This document shows, one piece after another, positions 1 through 4,864 of a DNA stretch of 9,374 nt. The translations under genes were made by a program, and so were the position numbers. The notes beneath the pieces were generated by a model. That model searched no databases and had not been told where the DNA came from. It saw only the letters and a program-made list of their open reading frames with translations. This DNA comes from Pseudomonadota bacterium (GTDB lineage: Bacteria > Pseudomonadota > Alphaproteobacteria > Reyranellales > Reyranellaceae): assembly GCA_023436825.1 (NCBI GenBank), contig JAEZHS010000497.1, forward strand, positions 1-9,374, written 5' to 3'. Each line of letters starts with the position of its first letter. Position 1 is the stretch's first letter.

Positions 1-461
1 CGCGCGAGCCGCGCATCGCAGCCCTCGCGGCCGCTCCGGCGCAGGCCGACATGGGCGCCGTCCTCGCCCAGCGCTTCCCGCCCGAGTGGCTGGAACTTCT
101 GGAGCGCGGCGATCCCGCGCTGAACGAGAAGATCTGGGCCGCCTTCCCCGGCATTCGCGGCCAGGAATTCTGGCTGGCACGGCTGCGCGCCCACGGCCTC
201 GCAACGCCGCTCGAATACTGCCAGGAGATGCAGCGCTGGACGGTCGACGTCGAGGCGATCCGTTGCCCGGCCTTCATCTCCTACGGCGAGGGCGACTTCG
301 CTCAAGCGACGACCGAGGCCTTCTTCGGGCGCCTGCCCAACGCCAACAAGCGGCTGGTCGTCTACCGCGACGCCGATGGCAGCGGCGGGCATTGCGAGGG
401 CATGGGACCGACGCGGTATTTTTCAGACTTGTACGGGTGGCTGAGAGATCTACGGCAGTAG
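1..461 (+). CDS. Alpha/beta hydrolase, C-terminal part (5' end outside window)
   Basis: The reading frame is open from the left edge (first full codon at base 3) to TAG at 459-461, giving 152 visible residues; the N-terminal part with the nucleophile elbow is missing. The visible part resembles the C-terminal half of serine hydrolases of the dipeptidyl-aminopeptidase/esterase type, such as the 2,6-dihydroxypseudooxynicotine hydrolase-like group. A cap-like helical region (visible residues 20-75) is followed by the beta-strand RCPAFISYGEGD, whose Asp (visible residue 98) fits the catalytic acid. The motif GSGGHCEGM carries the likely catalytic His (visible residue 130). These proteins hydrolyse ester, amide or C-C bonds of small substrates in the cytoplasm, but the substrate cannot be read here. 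ATG at 51 is an internal Met, because homologous-looking sequence continues upstream in frame. The gene converges on the TetR gene, 180 bp away. The family call is fairly sure; the exact enzyme is unknown. Confidence 0.8.
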   Translation, partial: REPRIAALAAAPAQADMGAVLAQRFPPEWLELLERGDPALNEKIWAAFPGIRGQEFWLARLRAHGLATPLEYCQEMQRWTVDVEAIRCPAFISYGEGDFAQATTEAFFGRLPNANKRLVVYRDADGSGGHCEGMGPTRYFSDLYGWLRDLRQ

Positions 462-477
462 CGTCTTGCCGGACCTA

Positions 478-504
478 AACGGCTCCACCGTTGGTTTGGG
501 TTTT
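478..504 (+). terminator. Weak terminator-like hairpin after the hydrolase gene
   Basis: A 5-bp stem AACGG/CCGTT (478-482 with 488-492, loop CTCCA) is followed by the T-rich run GGTTTGGGTTTT. It starts 17 bp after the hydrolase stop codon. The stem is short, so this is only a possible terminator. Confidence 0.3.
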
Positions 505-532
505 GACAACACAACCGGAGCTGGTCCGCAGA

Positions 533-615
533 GGGATAGCGTAGATCGGGCTCCTCCCCAAGCTCGCCAACATTATTCGTTGTTGGCACAGGCGCGCAAT
601 GCCTACCGCTATCCC
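533..615. repeat. Nested inverted repeats between convergent genes
   Basis: The outer arms GGGATAGCG-TAG (533-544) and CTAC-CGCTATCCC (603-615) pair over 12 bp with one bulged base. Inside lies a perfect 7-bp hairpin, GCCAACA (566-572) with TGTTGGC (581-587) and an 8-nt loop. It fills most of the gap between the convergent hydrolase and TetR genes, so it may terminate transcription from both sides. No T-run follows either arm, so its function is not established. Confidence 0.5.
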
Positions 616-641
616 GCAACCGCCGCTTGCGACCAGCGTGT

Positions 642-1268
642 CTAGTGTGCCGCCACGCCACGCAGCACGAGCTTGAGCCCGCCCAGGAATTCCGCGTCGC
701 GCGGGATCTTGCGCGCATTCCTGGCGGTCTCGGCGAGCAGCGGGAAATCCTCGCGTGGCAGTGCCGCGATCGCCGCCGTGCCCTTGCCGCCGAGGGGGCC
801 GAGCTGCTGGAGCTGCGCGGCGCCGAAGACGTAGGCGACGATCGTGCGGAAGGCGATCGTCCGGCGCTCGCCGGCGAAGCCCGCTTCGGCCAGCACGCCG
901 AGCAGCGCCTCGCCCCAGCGCAACGAATGGATCGAGGCGTGGCGGTGCGCCAGCAGCAGCGGCGTAAGCGCTGGATGCGCGGACGCGACGGCGTGGGCGC
1001 GCCGGGCGAGCTCGGTCGCCTTGTCGGTCCAGCTCTTGGCGCCGCCGACGTCGAGATCAGCGCCGCCCTGGGCCGGATCGAGCACGTGATCGACCACCAG
1101 CGCTTCGAACTGCTCGCGGCTCTGCACATAGCGGTAGAGCGACATGGTGCCCATGCCGAGCTCGTCGGCGACAGCCCGCATCGACAGACCTGAAGGGCCA
1201 CTGCGCTCGATCACCGCGAGCGCGGCCTCGGCGAGAACGGCAGGGGTGAGGGAGCGCGGCCTAGGCAT
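642..1268 (-). CDS. TetR/AcrR-family transcriptional repressor
   Basis: The 208-residue protein has the usual TetR length. The N-terminal DNA-binding domain covers about residues 6-52. Its helix-turn-helix is at about 27-47, with the signature GLSMRAVADELG, a turn, and TMSLYRYVQSREQ. The rest is a helical ligand-binding and dimerisation domain of the kind that varies among TetR proteins. The start at 1268 is the first Met before the typical PRPRSLT opening; the only upstream ATG nearby (1284) runs into a stop. No good ribosome binding site precedes it, so translation may be weak. The gene is divergent from the peroxiredoxin-like gene. The 90-bp gap holds two matching palindromes, which suggests that the protein represses that gene and itself. 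The inducing ligand is unknown; an oxidant or organic electrophile is a guess from the neighbour. The family assignment is very sure. Confidence 0.93.
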   Translation of the reverse strand: MPRPRSLTPAVLAEAALAVIERSGPSGLSMRAVADELGMGTMSLYRYVQSREQFEALVVDHVLDPAQGGADLDVGGAKSWTDKATELARRAHAVASAHPALTPLLLAHRHASIHSLRWGEALLGVLAEAGFAGERRTIAFRTIVAYVFGAAQLQQLGPLGGKGTAAIAALPREDFPLLAETARNARKIPRDAEFLGGLKLVLRGVAAH

Positions 1269-1286
1269 GGCGGGTCGTGGGCATGG

Positions 1287-1315
1287 TTGACAGCGTACAC
1301 CATACGCTCTAAATC
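1287..1315 (+). promoter_or_regulatory. Sigma-70-like promoter of the peroxiredoxin-like gene
   Basis: A perfect TTGACA -35 box (1287-1292) lies 17 bp from TAAATC (1310-1315), a modest -10 match. The spacer is almost entirely the first TetR-type operator (1292-1308). A bound repressor would therefore block RNA polymerase directly. Transcription would start near 1322, inside or next to the second operator. Confidence 0.5.
1292..1308. promoter_or_regulatory. Operator-like palindrome 1 (TetR site)
   Basis: AGCGTACACCATACGCT has 6-bp perfect arms (AGCGTA/TACGCT) around a 5-bp centre. It sits between the -35 and -10 boxes. It matches the second site at 14 of 17 positions when that site is read on the opposite strand. 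Size and symmetry fit a TetR dimer site. Confidence 0.65.
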
Positions 1316-1322
1316 CAAAATA

Positions 1323-1339
1323 AGAGTACGTTGTACGCT
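1323..1339. promoter_or_regulatory. Operator-like palindrome 2 (TetR site)
   Basis: AGAGTACGTTGTACGCT is read on the minus strand as AGCGTACAACGTACTCT, which matches site 1 at 14 of 17 bases. The centres of the two sites are 31 bp apart, about three helical turns, so two dimers would bind the same face of the DNA. It ends 8 bp before the Shine-Dalgarno sequence of the peroxiredoxin-like gene. Confidence 0.65.
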
Positions 1340-1358
1340 TATCTCATGGAGGGCCGCA

Positions 1359-2000
1359 ATGCCTCAAGCCCGCCTGATCGCTCCCGGCACGATCGTTCGG
1401 CCGCGCGTCCTGCAGGACGTGGCCGGCCGCTCCGTCGCCATCCCGCCGGCCGCGGGACTGGGAAAGCCGGCGCCAGCGTCGGTGCTGGTGCATCTGCAAT
1501 TCCGCCGCTTCGCCGGCTGTCCCGTCTGCCATCTACATCTGCGCTCCTTCGCCCGCCGCCATCGCGAGCTCGAGGCCGCCGGCGTGCGCGAGGTCGTGCT
1601 GTTCCATTCGCCGCCCGAGGAGCTGCGGCCACACACGGCGGACCTGCCCTTCGCCGTCGTCGCCGACCCCGACAAGCGGCTCTATGCCGAGTTCGGCGTG
1701 GAGTCCTCACCGCGCGCGCTGCTCGATCCGCGCGCCTGGCTGCCCATCCTGCGCGCGGTGGTGTTCGCGGTGGCCGGGATCCTGACGGGCACGGTCCGTC
1801 CGCCCGCCGCCAACCCGCAGGGCGGGCGCCTCGGGCTGCCGGCCGATTTCCTGATCGCGCCGGACGGGCCCAGGGAGGGGCGCGTGGTGGCGTGCAAGTA
1901 TGGCGCGCATGTCGACGATCAGTGGTCGGTCGACGAGGTGCTCGCGCTGGCCCGGGCCTGGCGCGAAGAAAGTTCGCGCCCGCTCGTTGGCGCTGACTGA
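1359..2000 (+). CDS. Peroxiredoxin-like protein (AhpC/TSA-type thioredoxin fold) with CPVC motif
   Basis: The start at ATG 1359 is set by GGAGGG at 1348-1353 and gives 213 residues; frame further upstream lies in the promoter and operators. After a short beta region, the strand VLVHLQFRRFAGCPVC leads into the redox motif C54-P-V-C57, followed by a helix (HLHLRSFARRHREL). Strands VREVVLFHSP (76-85) and PFAVVADPDKRLYAEFGVE (97-115) complete the thioredoxin-like core. This order fits the peroxiredoxin-like AhpC/TSA (PRXL2-type) family, expected to be a cytosolic thiol oxidoreductase acting on peroxides or protein disulfides. The hydrophobic stretch at about 128-143 (LPILRAVVFAVAGILT) probably belongs to the fold, since there is no signal peptide. 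The divergent TetR gene and the two operators suggest derepression under stress. The peroxide-reducing activity is inferred, not shown. Confidence 0.85.
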   Translation: MPQARLIAPGTIVRPRVLQDVAGRSVAIPPAAGLGKPAPASVLVHLQFRRFAGCPVCHLHLRSFARRHRELEAAGVREVVLFHSPPEELRPHTADLPFAVVADPDKRLYAEFGVESSPRALLDPRAWLPILRAVVFAVAGILTGTVRPPAANPQGGRLGLPADFLIAPDGPREGRVVACKYGAHVDDQWSVDEVLALARAWREESSRPLVGAD

Positions 2001-2053
2001 GGTCGAATGGATTTTGTCCCAGCGTGTCGGCCTTTCACGCAGAGCTGAAAACC

Positions 2054-2094
2054 GCTGGGGCCCGATCGATCGCGAAGATCCATCGGACCCCAGC
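2054..2094. terminator. Strong bidirectional hairpin terminator between convergent genes
   Basis: Arms GCTGGGGCCCGAT (2054-2066) and ATCGGACCCCAGC (2082-2094) pair at 12 of 13 positions around a 15-nt loop. On the minus strand the stem is followed by GGTTTTC; on the plus strand by CTTCTAT. It lies 53 bp after the peroxiredoxin-like stop and 17 bp after the DUF1236 stop, where both genes need termination. Confidence 0.65.
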
Positions 2095-2111
2095 TTCTAT
2101 CCCATCAGCCG

Positions 2112-2429
2112 TCAGTCGATGATCTGGACGACCTTGCGGCTCGACGGCTCGACCAGCACGACGTGATTGTCAGAGTAGATGTAGTGATACTTGGAGACGG
2201 AAGGACCCCAAGCCGAGGGAGCGGGTTGGAGCTGGACTTCGGCGGGCAGGGTCGCGCCGACCGTCACCCGTTCCTTCACCGTCACGGGCCGAACCTTCTC
2301 CTTCACCACGTATTCCCTGATCGTCGTCCGAGTGTCGGGCGCGACCTCGACGGCAATCTGCTGAGCCAGGGCCTGCGCCCCGAAGGCGACTGACAAGGCT
2401 GTCGCGGCAACAACTGCAAAACGCTTCAT
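2112..2429 (-). CDS. DUF1236 family small exported protein
   Basis: The start at ATG 2429 is chosen because GGAGG (plus-strand CCTCC, 2436-2440) lies 6 nt upstream and the protein then begins with a signal peptide. A longer frame to 2528 would bury that signal. The 105-residue product has MKR, a hydrophobic core (FAVVAATALSVAFGA) and a likely cleavage after ALA at about residue 22. The mature part matches the DUF1236 pattern: REYVVKEKVRPV (38-49), VTVGATLPAEVQL (56-68), YHYIYSDNHVVLVEPSSRKVVQII (81-104). The function of DUF1236 is unknown. Such small periplasmic or envelope proteins are common in Bradyrhizobium and relatives, often several per genome. The gene is divergent from the secreted PRC-barrel gene, so both may serve the envelope. 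Confidence 0.85.
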   Translation of the reverse strand: MKRFAVVAATALSVAFGAQALAQQIAVEVAPDTRTTIREYVVKEKVRPVTVKERVTVGATLPAEVQLQPAPSAWGPSVSKYHYIYSDNHVVLVEPSSRKVVQIID

Positions 2430-2899
2430 CCGAGTCCTCCGTGTATTGGCCGACCCCAATGGTGGCCATGCGGCCAAGAACACGCCCTGGCATGATCGGT
2501 TCTGTGGCAATGACAGGGTCGAAGCCATTTTGACGGCGGTGCGACGGGTTCCAGCCGCGGACGGAACCAGAAAGCATGGAACCTCATCATCGGCGGATGA
2601 GCCATCATCCGGTCACCGCCGCGAGCCACGCGGCGGCGCCGTGGCCGCCTTCCGACAATGGACGACAACCCGCGCCGTCGTGGTCGTGAGCGCGTTGTGC
2701 TCAGACGGGCCGTCGCGCGCATATTGCATTCATTCAATGTTCGAAGGCCTCAAAGGCGACCGGCATGGCTGGCATCGGTCGTAGCCGAACTGCCTGTGCT
2801 GCTCGTAGCGGATTCCAGTTGCATGACCTTCGCAACGTCCAGCCGGCCATGCCGTTCTTCATGGCACACCATCAGCCCATCAACATCGAGGAGGACTTC
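2430..2899. other. 470-bp divergent intergenic region with tandem hairpins
   Basis: This gap lies between the DUF1236 and PRC-barrel genes. Short overlapping frames here have no recognisable product or ribosome binding site and look like chance. The visible structure is the pair of GC-rich hairpins at 2594-2636. A direct/inverted ATTCATTC-type AT-rich patch lies at about 2727-2740 (GCATTCATTCAATG). I see no convincing -35/-10 pair for either gene. Confidence 0.5.
2594..2636. repeat. Two tandem perfect hairpins
   Basis: Hairpin A: CGGATGA (2594-2600), loop GCCA, TCATCCG (2605-2611). Hairpin B: CCGCCGCG (2616-2623), loop AGCCA, CGCGGCGG (2629-2636). Both stems are perfect, they are 4 nt apart, and their loops share GCCA. 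Neither is followed by a T-run, so they are not typical intrinsic terminators. They sit near the middle of the divergent gap. Confidence 0.55.
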
Positions 2900-3679
2900 A
2901 TGATCAAGCAGTTGCTCGTTGCTGGCCTGCTGACGGTCGGCGCGAGTGCCGCCTACGCACAGCCTGCCAGCACCACTCCGCGTCCGGCCGATCCGCAGAT
3001 CGCGGCCATGCCGAGCGGCGCCGACGCCAAGAAGCTCATCGGGCGGAACATCAAGAACCCGCAGAACGAGACGATCGGCGAGATCGAATCGGTCTACATC
3101 AACGCCGACGGCAAGGTGGATAGCGTGATCGCCGGGGTCGGCGGCTTCCTTGGCATGGGCGAACGCCGGGTACGCCTGGCCTGGAAGGATCTCCAGATTA
3201 GCGACAACGGCGAGAAGGTCGTGGTCAACATGACCAAGGAGCAGCTCAAGGCCATGGCGCCATACTCGTATCGCGACGCGAAGATGCGCGGCCAGGTCTT
3301 CACCGACAGCGGCGTCTATGCGCCGGGTGACCGCACCGCGGCCGCCACGGCCACCGAGTCCACGGGCGACTTCAATGCGCGCGGCGCGATCTCGGGCAAC
3401 GCCCTGATCGGCTCCAAGGTGTACAACGCGAACAAGGAGACGGTGGGTACGGTCGACGACATCTATGTCGATGCCAAAGGCGCCGTCGAATCGATCATCG
3501 TCTCGGTCGGCGGCTTCCTTGGCGTCGGCAACAAGCACGTCGCGGTGAAGTGGTCCGACCTGAAATATGGCCGGGACGGAAAGTCGCTGCTGCTCACGAC
3601 GAACTGGACCAAGGACAGCCTGAAGGCCATGCCGGACTACAAGTATGAGCGGCGGACACCCGCCCGCTCGGGCGGCTAG
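2900..3679 (+). CDS. Secreted protein with two PRC-barrel domains
   Basis: ATG 2900 is preceded by GAGGAGG (2888-2894) at ideal spacing and opens a signal peptide (MIKQLLVAGLLTVGASAAYA, cleavage likely after residue 20). An in-frame extension to 2765 would add unrelated sequence. The 259-residue product carries two similar PRC-barrel-like modules. Module 1 is about residues 45-118: LIGRNIKNPQNETIGEIESV, then VIAGVGGFLGMGERRVRLAW. Module 2 is about 167-240: ALIGSKVYNANKETVGTVDD, then IIVSVGGFLGVGNKHVAVKW. Each is followed by a DLQI/DLKY strand and a T-K-(E/D)-x-LKAM helix start. PRC barrels are small beta-barrels that bind RNA, proteins or ligands; exported versions are common in alphaproteobacteria and mostly uncharacterised. 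Internal duplication is the clear explanation of the repeat. The periplasmic location is well supported, but the role is unknown. The gene is divergent from the DUF1236 gene. Confidence 0.9.
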   Translation: MIKQLLVAGLLTVGASAAYAQPASTTPRPADPQIAAMPSGADAKKLIGRNIKNPQNETIGEIESVYINADGKVDSVIAGVGGFLGMGERRVRLAWKDLQISDNGEKVVVNMTKEQLKAMAPYSYRDAKMRGQVFTDSGVYAPGDRTAAATATESTGDFNARGAISGNALIGSKVYNANKETVGTVDDIYVDAKGAVESIIVSVGGFLGVGNKHVAVKWSDLKYGRDGKSLLLTTNWTKDSLKAMPDYKYERRTPARSGG

Positions 3680-3705
3680 GCACCTTCGGCGGAACATCTG
3701 AACGA

Positions 3706-3740
3706 GGCCGGCCGGCCCCGTTGAGGACCGGCCGGCCCCC
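3706..3740. terminator. GC-rich duplicated palindrome, possible terminator of the PRC-barrel gene
   Basis: GGCCGGCCGG (3706-3715) and CCGGCCGGCC (3728-3737) form a perfect 10-bp stem with a 12-nt loop, 26 bp after the PRC-barrel stop. The arms are also direct copies of each other within a GAGG(A)CCGGCCGGCCCC repeat. No T-run follows, so termination, if any, would rest on the stem alone. Confidence 0.4.
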
Positions 3741-3746
3741 GGAACC

Positions 3747-3914
3747 ATGAAGCGCTCGCCCCTCAGCCTCGAGCGGCCAGCCGATGACTATCGCAGTCGG
3801 GCACTGAGGGCGCGCCGGATTGCAAGAGGCATTGCGGATCCGTAGAGCCGCGACGGGATCGACCGTGCCGATGAGCTCTGCCGTCGGGCCCGGAGCTGGA
3901 CGCTGAAGCTTTAG
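3747..3914 (+). pseudogene. Possible remnant of a small helical protein, interrupted by TAG
   Basis: From ATG 3747 the frame encodes 32 residues that end in DDYRSRALRARRIARGIADP, then meets TAG at 3843-3845. It continues in the same frame for 22 more codons (SRDGIDRADELCRRARSW and four more) to a second TAG at 3912-3914. The pattern Y-R-x-R-A-x-x-A-R-x-[IL]-A-x-x-I-x-D-P recalls a common alphaproteobacterial family of short helical hypothetical proteins, in which DP is followed by further helix rather than a stop. Read through, the rest is also Arg/Asp-rich and helix-like, so a single nonsense change in a decaying gene would explain it. No good ribosome binding site is present. The family match is from memory of the pattern and is weak. 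Confidence 0.3.
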
Positions 3915-4065
3915 CTACGCGAGCGCTCGTGATTGACAGCAATGCTGGCACCGTCATGCCTGGGGACAAGGACTGGTGTAGCGCGCGAAGAGCAGCCCAT
4001 ATCTGGTACCTCCCTGAGCGCCAAAAGTCGCAACAAAGTTGCCGTCTCCGGCGTGACTGTAGTGC

Positions 4066-4094
4066 TTGACGGCACCATATACTCAGGTTATGTT
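4066..4094 (+). promoter_or_regulatory. Promoter-like sequence in the gene-poor region
   Basis: TTGACG (4066-4071) is followed after 17 bp by TATGTT (4089-4094), giving 5/6 and 4/6 matches to sigma-70 boxes. Any transcript would start near 4101, inside the possible hydrolase remnant, and no real gene follows. It may be a leftover or chance promoter. Confidence 0.3.
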
Positions 4095-4152
4095 GTCTGA
4101 CGCTCCGGAGGACCGGCCGCCGGCATGGTTTGCTGAAGCGCTCGCTCTTTGA
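4090..4152 (+). pseudogene. Possible N-terminal remnant of an alpha/beta hydrolase gene
   Basis: A 20-codon frame reads MLSDAPEDRPPAWFAEALAL and stops at TGA 4150-4152. The run RPPAWFAEALA resembles the opening of many alpha/beta hydrolases, where P-A-W-F-x-x-A-L-A precedes a short linker and the first beta-strand. No hydrolase sequence continues in any frame after the stop that I can recognise, so this would be a truncated relic. The match is short and could be chance. It is distinct from the hydrolase at the left edge, which is a different subfamily. Confidence 0.25.
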
Positions 4153-4551
4153 CTCGTTCATTCGATCTCATGCCGCGCGGGCGATGTTGCTTGTGCCAAG
4201 ACGAAATTTGCGTCTTCTTGATGCACCGTGGCTCCAACACTTTGGGGGTCGGCCTGGGGACCCCTACTAGGCTCCCTGTCGGAAACGCCGGAAGTGCCGC
4301 AAACCTTCACGGGACTGTAACAATGACTGCAGTGCATGCACTCGAGCGCGACGCCTTCGATGAGCGGGTAGTGCTGCCGAAGGCTGGCAGCTCATTGTCG
4401 CGTGCCACTGCCGCCTGATTTGCAAGTTTGTGGCAGTGGTTTCACGTCGTTCTCTCTTCACGCCGTTTCGCTCTGGGCCACGCGCCGGATTCGCAATTGA
4501 CTCGATTATCGGAACCTCTGTCCGCCGACGCTCACTCGGAGGTTCGGCACC

Positions 4552-4746
4552 ATGGCCGCCAACGGCGACCGCCCGCTGCCAAGGCCCGGACTAGGCTACA
4601 CCTCCGGCAACCGGAGACGGAGGGTCGCCGACAAGCCGGCCGGCACCCAAGGTCTTTTGCCTCCCCAGCGTACCGTAGAAAACTCTGTAGCCGACCGGCC
4701 GGCACCGAGAGCTTCGTCCTCTAATGTTCTTGTTGGCGTAGCGTAA
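4552..4746 (+). CDS. Hypothetical 64-residue frame, doubtful
   Basis: ATG 4552 has GGAGG at 4538-4542, with 9 nt between them, and the frame runs to TAA at 4744-4746. The product is Arg/Pro-rich, has no known motif, signal peptide or membrane segment, and includes two similar pieces (VADKPAGT and VADRPAPR) that come from the DNA repeat below. It ends 118 bp before the stop of the oppositely oriented synthetase gene. The ribosome binding site is the only point in favour; it may not be a gene. Confidence 0.18.
   Translation: MAANGDRPLPRPGLGYTSGNRRRRVADKPAGTQGLLPPQRTVENSVADRPAPRASSSNVLVGVA
4624..4706. repeat. Direct repeat pair with CCGGCCGGCACC core
   Basis: The 12-mer CCGGCCGGCACC occurs at 4636-4647 and 4695-4706, 59 bp apart. 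Each copy is preceded by a similar GT(C/A)GCCGA sequence (4624 and 4687). Related CCGGCCG cores occur at 3706, 3728 and 4113 in the same gene-poor stretch. Confidence 0.5.
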
Positions 4747-4758
4747 GCGTCCACGTAT

Positions 4759-4778
4759 CGGCGCCGTCACCGGCGCCG
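4759..4778. terminator. GC-rich hairpin downstream of the acyl-CoA synthetase gene
   Basis: CGGCGCCG (4759-4766), loop TCAC, CGGCGCCG (4771-4778) form a perfect 8-bp stem about 87 bp after the synthetase stop (minus strand). A second stem, GCGCCGC/GCGGCGC (4821-4827 with 4837-4843), lies nearer the stop. Neither has a clear T-run on the minus strand, so termination is uncertain. Confidence 0.35.
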
Positions 4779-4864
4779 CTCGCTCTTTCTCATCGTTGGG
4801 TCACCAACCATGGCAACCGCGCGCCGCCGGACGCGCGCGGCGCATGCCCCTGCCGCTGCTTGCC

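Larger units (their letters stand above)
3680..4864. other. Gene-poor region of about 1.2 kb
   Basis: No intact, recognisable gene is seen on either strand between the PRC-barrel gene and the acyl-CoA synthetase gene. Open frames here are short, lack family motifs and mostly lack ribosome binding sites. The base composition looks less GC-biased and less codon-structured than in the flanking genes. The region holds a duplicated CCGGCCGG palindrome, an amber-interrupted reading frame, a possible hydrolase N-terminal remnant, a promoter-like sequence, direct repeats and a 12-bp palindrome (AGTGCATGCACT, 4331-4342). This suggests decayed or rearranged DNA rather than an active operon. Confidence 0.55.

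Noticed and set aside
362..1201. A minus-strand frame of 279 codons over the TetR gene
   Set aside because: It is out of frame with the TetR protein, which has a clear helix-turn-helix; the Ser/Arg-rich translation has no family features.
1740..1790. A possible membrane helix in the peroxiredoxin-like protein
   Set aside because: The stretch is short and internal, there is no signal peptide, and the thioredoxin-like core on the N-terminal side is soluble, so a buried helix of the fold is more likely.
3763..4161. A minus-strand frame of 132 codons in the gene-poor region
   Set aside because: Its Ser/Arg-rich translation shows no motif or start signal and it overlaps two better explained remnants on the other strand.
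4149..4418. A plus-strand frame of 89 codons starting at TTG, with a CCLC motif
   Set aside because: It has no ribosome binding site and no recognisable domain, and a single C-x-x-C is not enough to call a metal-binding protein.
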